64,000 bases of DNA from Jaenimonas drosophilae. Taxonomy: Eukaryota > Euglenozoa > Kinetoplastea > Trypanosomatida > Trypanosomatidae. The notes beneath the pieces are model-generated. The model saw nothing but the letters and a program-made list of their open reading frames with translations. It made no database searches and was not told the DNA's origin. Position numbers and translations under genes: made by a program. The stretch spans positions 61,703-125,702 of the forward strand of contig JASAON010001629.1 of assembly GCA_030849065.1 (NCBI GenBank). Direction: 5' to 3'. This document shows positions 56,388 to 64,000 of this stretch, one piece after another. Each line of letters begins with the position of its first letter. Position 1 is the first letter of the stretch.

Positions 56388-57234
56388 CGTTGTTTCCACT
56401 CCGTCTAATGATTTGGCACACGCGTGAATCGTTCTCTTATAATGTTCTCTGTAAGAGAGAGCCACCCACTCCAGGAGTCACAGAAAGGCCAGCTGAGGCT
56501 GATTCTGGTCGCCAGAGCCTGAAAAATGGGGAGAGAGAGCAAGGGCCACTACCAGTGAGCGAGCCAAGCGAACGGCAAGGCAAATGAATGAAAAAAAAAA
56601 CGAAAGAATGTGGAAAAACAGAAAAGAAACCACACAACGACACGGAGCGAACGGGTACAACCTCCAGAGACTACAAGCAGCAACTGGAGGAGCTATATCC
56701 ACCCGCACCTACGCGCTCGCTGGTGCTGGAGATGTTCCTATAGAGGAGGGGCACAGACTATAGTGATGGCGGCTACCAAAGAGCTGCCCACAACTCTCAC
56801 AATCTATCACGACTGAATACGCAGAAACAACAAAGATAACGAAATAGAAAGAAAGGGGAATGCAACATACCCATATCCAGAGAGCGAAGTGTTGCAAGTA
56901 CACATTCAGCATCCGTAGCTCACAACTGCCATTGTACACACGACATTCGTACAGAAACACACGGATGGATTCTACGGTTTGACTCTTCCTCCTCACCATG
57001 AGATGTCACCCGCAGAATCACATGGCTGTGATACGAGCGAAGAATAATCAATACCACCGCGAAGGTATTTGCGCAAGATGTTCTGGGCTAGATTGCCACC
57101 TCCACATCCATCTATGTCTTGCTATGAGAAGGGTTCCCCTCAATGCTTCGGTACCATCGTTCAGCTGCCCACAATTAATCGCCAAAAGCCATCCTCATCA
57201 TATTCCTTTATTCCCACATGGAGAGCGAATGGGG
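56388..57234. other. Intergenic spacer
   Basis: No supported gene. It contains the probable acceptor of the phosphodiesterase gene and the 3' UTR of the upstream gene. Frames of 60-150 codons lack motifs. Confidence 0.5.
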
Positions 57235-58818
57235 CTACTTTTTCTTCTTTGCCTGGCGCTTGGGCTGCTCCACCTCCTCCTCCGGTGGCGGAGCTGCCTT
57301 CCTGCGCTTCGCGTGAATGATAAGCGGAGGCTCACTCATCGATCGTTTTGGGCCCGCCATCACCACGGGTGGGATTGCTGCGCGATTAGCCGCAAATGGC
57401 GGACGGTCTTCGCTCTCATCCAAAAAGTCATCATCTCCCATGCCCACAGGTGACCAGGCGCTCTCCCCATCTTCGGGAGCCACATACCGCTTTGCCCTGA
57501 TGCGCCTTGGAGCCCGGGTAAGGTCCTTAGGTGCAAAGACCGAATCCACCTGCTTGCACTCGTTGGCCTCGGCCTGCCTCTCTCGCTCTTGCTGTTGCCG
57601 CAGAGCCTGCCGCGTGGCGTGTGGTATGGAAACATTGTGGTTGCGTCCATAACTTGCGCTGCTGCTTGACTGGGGAGTGGTCGGAGAGACCGTTCCCTGA
57701 CGGCTGCCATTTCCAGCCGCAGTACCCGTGAGCACTGACGCGGCAGCCGCCATGGAGGACCACGTCGGGTCGTTGTTACGTCGCCGGTGGCCCTCCTCCG
57801 AGGGCTGGCCATGGTGCGCGCGATGATGGAAATGAGGACCCTCTGGCAGCATCGTGGTGCCACCGTAGTGGGATACCTTCCGGTCACGAAACTCCTTGAT
57901 GAAGGCCTCGGTGTTGGAGAGGGCGGCACGACTGCGGCGAACGGCAGCATTCCCAGTGGCTCGGGGTCCTGGAGATCCCACAGGACGCGTATAGGCGGCG
58001 CCGGGTGTTCCACGACGAGCGGTGGGTGCGCTGCTGCTTCGATCACCATGAGTAGTAGTTGTGGCAATCGGTGCAGGCCGGGGAGCAGCGAGCCGGTTCG
58101 TAGCTTCTGCATTCGCCACGCGGCGCGGTGCCAAGGCCTCACCACTCCCAGTGGAAACATCCTCCTCTCCCGCTCGCTTCCCCAGACGCTCGTAGAGTGC
58201 TGGATCAATGTGCCGCGTTCGCTGGTGGTTCTCCGTCGGAGAAACGGCCGCTTCCGGCATTTCCACCGTACGGGGCGCTGCCAATTTTCGCAGCCGCTCT
58301 CGCTCCACCGGTTGCGTGAACTTGGGCTTATCGTCTGGAAGACGACGGGGCTCCCGCAACGCGCGCTCGCGACGGCGCTGTTCGCGCTCTTCCTCCTCCG
58401 CAAAGCTCAGCACTTTGCCGTAGTTGGGACCACCCTTGGTGGTGGCGGTGGATCGAGTAAGACGGTTCACAACACCAGATGACTTCCCTGATGGAACCGC
58501 ACGGGGCTGGGCAGCAGGCTGCCCTCGGGTGGCATTGGCGTGAATCCCATCGCTCCGACTGGATGAGCTACTCCTACTACTACTACAGCTGTCATTGTCG
58601 TTGTAGGAGGGCGTAAGGGGTTGTGCAGCCTCTTTTCTCACAGGCTTCATCACACCACCTCCACGCGCAGAGTCGTACGTGGAAACGTTGGGACGACTGG
58701 ATGGTGCTTTACCAATGCTGGGCTGCCAGTCCATCTCCGATGGAGTCACTGCCTGTCCATCAATTAGGACTTTGGCGCGTTCGATGTCGCTGTCATCTGA
58801 GTCATCGTAGGTGGGCAT
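57235..58818 (-). CDS. Disordered basic protein with C-terminal nuclear-type signal
   Basis: I do not recognise this 527-residue protein. It is almost entirely low complexity: an acidic N-terminus (YDDSDDSDIE), a Ser-run (SSSRSSSSSRS, about residue 80), charged segments with RERALREPRR, a Gly/Ser/Thr-rich middle, and a C-terminal stretch of HAKRRKAAPPPEEEVEQPKRQAKKKK type that resembles a bipartite nuclear signal. No domain, membrane segment or enzyme motif is visible. RNA-binding or nuclear function is only suggested by composition. The start is a clean ATG. Confidence 0.65.
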   Translation of the reverse strand: MPTYDDSDDSDIERAKVLIDGQAVTPSEMDWQPSIGKAPSSRPNVSTYDSARGGGVMKPVRKEAAQPLTPSYNDNDSCSSSRSSSSSRSDGIHANATRGQPAAQPRAVPSGKSSGVVNRLTRSTATTKGGPNYGKVLSFAEEEEREQRRRERALREPRRLPDDKPKFTQPVERERLRKLAAPRTVEMPEAAVSPTENHQRTRHIDPALYERLGKRAGEEDVSTGSGEALAPRRVANAEATNRLAAPRPAPIATTTTHGDRSSSAPTARRGTPGAAYTRPVGSPGPRATGNAAVRRSRAALSNTEAFIKEFRDRKVSHYGGTTMLPEGPHFHHRAHHGQPSEEGHRRRNNDPTWSSMAAAASVLTGTAAGNGSRQGTVSPTTPQSSSSASYGRNHNVSIPHATRQALRQQQERERQAEANECKQVDSVFAPKDLTRAPRRIRAKRYVAPEDGESAWSPVGMGDDDFLDESEDRPPFAANRAAIPPVVMAGPKRSMSEPPLIIHAKRRKAAPPPEEEVEQPKRQAKKKK

Positions 58819-60005
58819 GGCTGTTGCGATGCCAACGGAACAAAGCCAAAGAAGCTGTGGTAGTTGAAGTGGCGGCCAGCTATGAGCTATTTACACAAGA
58901 AAATGTCAAGATGGAAGAAAAAAAAAGATCTTTGTATAGGCGTCGTTGTGATGATGATAGCTGACGGACCATCCTTTGTGGCTCTGCATAACTTGGAGAG
59001 AACGGCACACGACCAACAATAAGAAAGTCGAAAAGACCACCGCGGGCAACCACGATCGGCATCGCCGTACTCGTGGCAATCACAGCACACTTCTCGAGGT
59101 CCACCAAGCTTTCATTTTGCAATTCACGGCGACGAAAACGAAGAAAACATGAATCGGCACCACTCCAAACGATACGGCAGTGAAAGAAGATCCGTATGGT
59201 GTACTTGACAGAAGAAAAGTTCAACGCTAATCACAGTCAATGTTGTGCCTGAATCTCCGAACACGTGGCACCTGGACAGAGAAAAAAAAGCGAGAGGGCT
59301 ATTGGCAGCTGCACTGTGCGTGGACGTCACTGGCACACACGCGAGCTACTAAGAAGTCATCAGTGAAGCATGCCTACAAAAAGCTGATTTGTTACATTAG
59401 GCCGCAGGCGTGCAAAGCGGCTGAGCAAGGTTACCCAGCCGCACAGACAGGAATACATGATAGTAGGCCAGAGAAACAACACCAGCGTCTGACCAAAAAG
59501 AGCGGCGCCACGAGGCGAGGGGAGGGAACAGTAAAATTTAAAAACGAGGAGTCAGACTACGGCTCCCCCCTCAACGTCATCGGATCCACAAATGTTGGCG
59601 AGTGATTTGCCACAACACAATGCTATACATTCTTTGACCACGCGGCCATTGTCGTGGTCCGCAACATACAATGCTACATATCTGGCGGTAAATGGTTGCT
59701 CATTGTTGGTGCGAGCTTGATATTTTTTTTTTTGCGCGTGCATGGTGTGTTCGTGGAAGATTGTAGCACCAAAAAGGTACTGCATCGTCTACACGAAGCG
59801 GCGCAGCGAGGGTGGGAAACACAATCTAACACAACAACTATCAGCTTGGTGTAAATGTGGTTGAATGTGTCCCTGAAACAGAAAATGAGTTCACGTGCAT
59901 CGCGGAGGCAGAGTGTTCTGCATGGGATCTTCGTCGTCAGTCGGACGTGTCTACGAAAACTACCCTCAACACGCGACACCGTAGCAACGCACGCGAGCGC
60001 TACGA
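58819..60005. other. Region with small coding-like segments, no long gene
   Basis: A segment at about 58880-59210 translates to balanced sequence (RFRRRELQNESLVDLEKCAVIA and onward) but has no ATG at its 5' end; it follows a CTTTTCTTCTGTCAAG that resembles a splice acceptor. A 77-codon ATG frame lies at 59552-59785 (separate entry). The rest has no support. Confidence 0.35.
59552..59785 (-). CDS. Candidate small protein (77 aa)
   Basis: An ATG frame of 77 codons, three bases after an AG and a partly pyrimidine-rich stretch. The protein is balanced and Cys-containing (CIALCCGKSLANICGSDD) but matches nothing I recognise. The neighbourhood contains several such small frames, so the call rests on composition and start placement only. 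Confidence 0.2.
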   Translation of the reverse strand: MQYLFGATIFHEHTMHAQKKKYQARTNNEQPFTARYVALYVADHDNGRVVKECIALCCGKSLANICGSDDVEGGAVV

Positions 60006-61078
60006 TTAAAGCCATTCCAAGAGGATGGTCTTGTTTAGACAGTGGGTGAAAAGCGCAACACCCAAGTTTTGGATACTTGGGAAATGTCCCTCGTCCCTGA
60101 CAAAGGAGTAGCGCACTCTGTGGGCCCTCTCCAGTGATTTCCAGTCGCAGCCCATCCACACTTCTGTAGGAGGTGGTGTGAAACCCCCAACGGACGAACA
60201 TCGGCAAAACAAAAAAATGACTCGCATAACAAAAATATAAGAGGGGGAAGGCACAAGAGAAGAAACAAGACGAAACACACACATAAAAGAAAAACAGCAC
60301 TACGAGGACATCACTTCCAGTTTCAGCATCCACTGCCAAAAAAAACTCGTGAAGATGATCCACATGTGCAGACCCAGCGAAACCCACGGCGCGCATCTTC
60401 GACGGAAGCACCCGACATATCTCGTCGATGTAGGATACTCTCCGTGTACTGAAGGTTGGCTCTAAAAAAATTGTCGGGTGTGCTCCAACGTCGAGCGACA
60501 GTTGCTCGGCGTTGGCCCTTTCGCACACAAAAAAAAAACAAAGAAACACACGCGGAAGGAAAAAAAGAGAAGACTCATCCACTTGTTCTCCATCATCAAC
60601 AGTCCTCCAGAGGGCAATCCATCACAAAAATCCTCTGCTGAGCACAAAACCAGAGAAACTACCGCGTGGACGAGATCGGAACAAAACAAAAAAAAACTAC
60701 CAGTACTGGCAGCAATGGCTTCTGCGCGATACACCGATGAACATTCACCTTGTATACATCACTTCGCACATTGTCATTAGGTGCCAAATCCACGAGGATC
60801 AAGGAATACACTGTGCCAGCAGACCAAGATGGATATCGCGCTCGTAGCGCTTTGCGGGTGATGTGTACGACTTGACCAGGTAGTGCTGTTTGTGCGGAGC
60901 GGCGTCTGATTGGTCGTCGCTCCTTTCGCAGTATTGACAAATACTCCAAAAGAGGCCTGTCACGTGCTTCTCCGAAGTTTGTTGATGAAACAGAAATGAA
61001 CCAGGGAACCGGCATCCCAGTGTACTTCACTTCGCGCTTGTGAAGACTGAGCGGAGAGTCCAATAACTCCATCCGCAT
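60006..61078 (-). CDS. Candidate spliced gene of four exons (or 139-aa intronless protein)
   Basis: The first segment (61078-60749) is an ATG frame of balanced composition (WFISVSSTNFGEARDRP, RRPIRRRSAQTALPGQVVHIT). Read without splicing it ends at 60659 after 139 residues with a less plausible tail. Alternatively GT-AG introns at 60748-60633 (116 nt), 60582-60518 (65 nt) and 60314-60164 (151 nt) join it in phase to exons 60632-60583, 60517-60315 and 60163-60006, giving 247 codons with one terminal stop. Donor sites read GTGAATG, GTGGATGAGT and GTGATG; the second resembles the PAP donor. Acceptors follow T-rich tracts. An SL acceptor AG at 61176-61177 precedes the ATG. No family is recognised. 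Multi-intron genes would be unusual in a trypanosomatid, so this is tentative. Confidence 0.3.
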
Positions 61079-61175
61079 ACCCCAAAATAAAGGTTATGTG
61101 GCAATGGTTAGATGGCTGTTTGCATGAGATACGTACGTGTAGTGTTTCTGTCCCTCTCCACACAACAGCTCTTTC

Positions 61176-61177
61176 CT
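61176..61177 (-). promoter_or_regulatory. Predicted spliced-leader acceptor
   Basis: AG at the end of a very long sense pyrimidine tract (about 61330-61178), among the strongest acceptor-like signals in the window. The first downstream ATG starts a five-codon frame; the candidate gene starts at 61078. Confidence 0.5.
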
Positions 61178-61501
61178 GAAGACAGAGAAAAGGTGAGGGA
61201 CACAACGCGTAGCATCTGAGCCTCAAACTGACAAAAAAGAAAAGAAAAAGGGTGAAAACAACGAAAAAACGGTGTAGGGAAGAAAAAGAAGAAGAAAAGG
61301 GAAAATTGAAAGAATGAACAAAACAAAATGGAAAATGCAGCCGGTAGGGCAAACGATGAATTGACGGGTGGAAGCGGCCACCAGCATGGAGTTGCTCGTT
61401 GTGAGCTACCGTGACGAAACGAGTTGAGCGAAGATGCAAAGCATTCGATCATGTGTGTGAAGACATTCAATGTCTGATTCCACATCTCCACAGACTCTGG
61501 G

Positions 61502-61636
61502 TCATCTCGTTCTCACACAGTAGCTCAAGCAGCTCCCTGTTTTGTGGGCATTCACACCGAAGGTGGCGCTCCACTTGTTGTCCAACCTCCGTCCCCACGC
61601 AATGGCAGCGATCAACCCCCCAAATGTCACCCCCAT
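61502..61636 (-). CDS. Candidate small membrane protein (44 aa)
   Basis: The first ATG after the acceptor-like CTTCTCAG near 61672. The protein begins with a hydrophobic stretch (MGVTFGGLIAAIAWG) followed by RRLDNKW and a Cys-containing end. A second frame through the same DNA also reads well, so a frameshift or splice cannot be excluded. Support is weak. Confidence 0.2.
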   Translation of the reverse strand: MGVTFGGLIAAIAWGRRLDNKWSATFGVNAHKTGSCLSYCVRTR

Positions 61637-61776
61637 CCACGCTCGACTACTCCCGCGCGCAATCACAGCAGCTGAGAAGGTACGAATGGTGGAAGACGAG
61701 TGAGGGAGAGGGAGAAGACATGGGGAGCATGCCACATACACAAAAAGAGATACTTCACTCACGGTTGGATGAGCGA

Positions 61777-62241
61777 TCAAAAGTGGTCAGCCAGGTCCTC
61801 TACCTCCAGCACCTCCCAGGTACCGCTGAGGTCATGCCACCACGACTCCTCTTCTGTACTGGACTCTGCCATAGATGGCGCGTTTTCCGAGTGTACAGAC
61901 CAGCGTGGTGCTGATGATGATGGTGCGGGGGATGCATTCTGGCCTGCGCGAGAGGGCGGACGTTGGGCTGCAGGATGGCGTTCGTCATCTGCAGATGTCG
62001 CAGACCAGGGGGCACGGCTCATAAGAGTGCCTCGCTCTACAAAATTTGCTGAGAAACCTGCCTGCACGCAGACAGCCGCAGCATACGGGTATCGAGCGGT
62101 TCCCACACGCCCAACCTCTTCCTTTGAAACCGTCACAAGGTAGTCCCCTCCATAGCGCATCCCGGAGAGGGACAGCTGCACGTCGGACGGGTTGGCCGTT
62201 TGCACGCGGCAACGATTGGGGTGCAGGCAGCCAGACCACAT
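61777..62241 (-). CDS. Hypothetical small protein with acidic Trp-rich C-terminus (154 aa)
   Basis: This frame starts at an ATG seven bases after an AG (62249-62250) preceded by a run of C, a good spliced-leader acceptor pattern. The first 75 residues look folded (SDVQLSLSGMRYGGDYLVTVSKEEVGRV and AAAVCVQAGF). A Ser/Pro/Ala-rich linker follows and the protein ends with an acidic, aromatic tail (EESWWHDLSGTWEVLEVEDL), which contains WEVL, an Atg8-interacting-like motif (inference). No family is recognised. It is the best supported small gene of the right-hand region. Confidence 0.5.
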   Translation of the reverse strand: MWSGCLHPNRCRVQTANPSDVQLSLSGMRYGGDYLVTVSKEEVGRVGTARYPYAAAVCVQAGFSANFVERGTLMSRAPWSATSADDERHPAAQRPPSRAGQNASPAPSSSAPRWSVHSENAPSMAESSTEEESWWHDLSGTWEVLEVEDLADHF

Positions 62242-64000
62242 GTGTTTTCTGGGGGGTCGTCGAAGAAAATAGCTGCACAGAGGAAATACGACGACGGTAC
62301 ACTTGTGAGGTGGGTAGACGGCCGGCGATATCAAACAACGTTCACTGTAGAAGCTTTGAAACACGGTTTCGTCGTGCTTTGTGTGTGGCACCGTCGTAGT
62401 CAATACCTGCGAAGAGATGCGATTCTCCACACAACAAGAATCGAGAGCGAGATGGACGGATTTCAGGATACGAACAAACGTAACCCACACGGAAAAATTG
62501 ATAAGAATAAAAGCGGAGTCAGCAAATCACACCGAAGCCACGACAGAGAAACTGACAAAAAGTGAAGCTAGCGGGGAGGAGGCGGATAACACAATTACTC
62601 AACCAAGCAAATTGAAGTGAGAAGAGATCGCAGTAAAAGAGTCGCGTTGCGGCAGTATGATGGCTGATCCAGAATATGCGTCTACAATTTAGGCGGGAGT
62701 TGGTGGTACGACAACAACTCAGCTGCAGGCCGTGGGAATATGAAGAAATACCAAGTAGGGGAATGGATAACTACTTCGCTCAGAACTTCGAGAGAGATGA
62801 GTGAAGTTGGCCAACTAGCGCTGAGGTGAAGGATGGAAACCAACTATGAAGAAGTGATATTGGATGAGAAAAGGGGGATGGAGTCTTCGCGCTCACAGTC
62901 GGCAAGAATCTCAGCGCTGACAAAGCGTTGTCGGTGCGGTGCAGTTCCGGCTCTCATTACTCCACATAGCCTCGTCAACATGAACATATATACGCTGGTG
63001 ACCAAAAAAAAAAGGAATTTGCAAATTACAATATAGAAACCGACAGTCATCAGAAGAAGAAAAAACGGCGGAGCATGGAAATTAGGAGCGCGTGCACATT
63101 ATCTAAGAAGACAAGGCACACCTATGAATTTCGGCATAGCGCGCTATCAGCCCAGTTGTGGCTGCACCGCCACTACATGACAAAAGCACCAGGGTTGATT
63201 TTTCCCCGTATGCCATCCCCTCGCATCTCACTGAAGTGATTTGACCAATCACCAAGAGGTCATCCCTGAGAAAACGCTTCCATCATGCAACTTTCGATAA
63301 ACCACACATTCCGGTGTGTGTCCTCACCGTCCCTTCTCGCACGATCAAGTCTCATGTGGAGGCCCTGCCCGCCGCAGTGAACTGGGAAGGCATGGCCAGC
63401 GGTGATGATGATCATTGATGAGGAGGGTAGGGCTTACTTCTAAATTGAATGCTGGGTACACCCACGCGAAGTTCAGCCGAGAAAATGCTACATCGGGAAA
63501 CCCCCTGCAAGGCCAAAGGTTTTTTCCTGTGAGAATCACCCGATGAACGCATTGCATGTCCCAGCGACGCACATAGTTGCCACCAACATTAGCACAAAAT
63601 TATCCACGAATGCCGGAAACTGTCGTGACGGGATTGAGGACCACGGGTAAGGAACCCATGCAAAATCAGCAAAAAGGCCACTCCAGTAGCATCCCAATCA
63701 TGTTTTGGCCGCGTGTCAATCATCAACTGCTCCGCATGGTCCATCACAAAAAAAAAAGGAACAGGCAGCTAAGGTACTGCCACTGACAGAGCCACCAGGA
63801 GCGAAGGAGGATCACTGGTACATCAATTCCGTTTGTTTGTGTGCGTGCCGAGAAGGCTGGTCACCTGCAATGGTGATTGGTGCATGACTGCATCGTACGA
63901 CATACCACACATACACAATCACGGGGACAAATGAATGAGTGGATGGCAAGCGAAGTAAGAGGGCAGTCGCATATTTCATGGTGTTGGCTCTGCAAACGGG
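62242..64000. other. Right-hand 1.8 kb without a supported gene
   Basis: Contains only short frames on both strands, the most gene-like being a 70-codon minus-strand ATG frame at 63345-63557 with no motif. Being upstream in transcription, it may hold the end of another gene's UTR or lie near the start of the transcription unit; no plus-strand gene is visible. Confidence 0.45.

Noticed and set aside
59674..60582. 302-codon minus-strand open frame
   Set aside because: Has no ATG at its beginning and alternates balanced and Phe/Cys-rich stretches; better explained as exonic and T-rich intronic or spacer sequence.
58880..62500. Degenerate retroelement
   Set aside because: No reverse transcriptase, endonuclease or RNase H signature and no poly(A)-ended or target-duplication structure could be recognised in the coding-like segments.
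1..64000. CRISPR arrays, bacterial ribosome-binding sites, operators or terminators
   Set aside because: The window is eukaryotic; tandem repeats found are within coding regions or microsatellites, not spaced direct repeats.

Overview
This window looks like nuclear DNA of a kinetoplastid flagellate, most likely a trypanosomatid. Every convincing gene is on the minus strand. Nearly all are single open frames separated by short spacers. Many starts sit just downstream of a pyrimidine tract and an AG, the layout expected for polycistronic transcription (here right to left) with spliced-leader trans-splicing. The gene content fits: an ATP-dependent phosphofructokinase of the kinetoplastid type with a peroxisomal-type C-terminus, two NEK kinases, two class I cyclic-nucleotide phosphodiesterases, flagellar proteins, a tandem pair of ribosomal protein L13 genes next to a small heat-shock protein, and a poly(A) polymerase interrupted by a cis-intron. 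From memory, T. brucei chromosome 3 carries PAP1, PFK, L13 and HSP20 in the same neighbourhood, so the block is probably conserved synteny. The species cannot be named from the sequence alone.

Layout, left to right (opposite to transcription). 0-6 kb: coiled-coil phosphodiesterase and NEK kinase. 6-21 kb: RTEL1-type Fe-S helicase, condensin CAP-G subunit, armadillo-like protein, membrane-anchored SAM-domain protein, small Cys-rich membrane protein, coiled-coil protein. 21-23 kb: poly(A) polymerase in two exons. 23.5-29 kb: doublecortin-domain protein and an FG-repeat nucleoporin. 30-34 kb: second NEK kinase and a CFAP96/C4orf47-type ciliary protein. 34-42.4 kb: CTR9, an NSUN2-type RNA m5C methyltransferase, a small acidic protein and a SIZ/PIAS-type SUMO ligase. 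43.9-51 kb: PFK, a disordered protein with RLY/RLF-type motifs, two identical L13 genes, HSP20. 51-54.3 kb: a long stretch without a convincing gene. 54.3-58.8 kb: second phosphodiesterase and a disordered basic protein. 58.8-64 kb: no long gene, but several small coding-like segments, some of which can be joined by phase-compatible GT-AG introns.

The genes do not form one pathway, as usual in kinetoplastid clusters. Themes are cAMP signalling and protein kinases, flagellum and cytoskeleton (doublecortin, CFAP96, possibly the armadillo protein), genome maintenance (RTEL1, condensin), RNA handling (PAP, NSUN2, CTR9, nucleoporin) and glycosomal glycolysis (PFK).

The strongest observation is the poly(A) polymerase. 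Its two catalytic aspartates of the GS...DxD motif lie in a short upstream exon, the third lies in the long downstream exon, and a 519-nt GT-AG intron of matching phase separates them.
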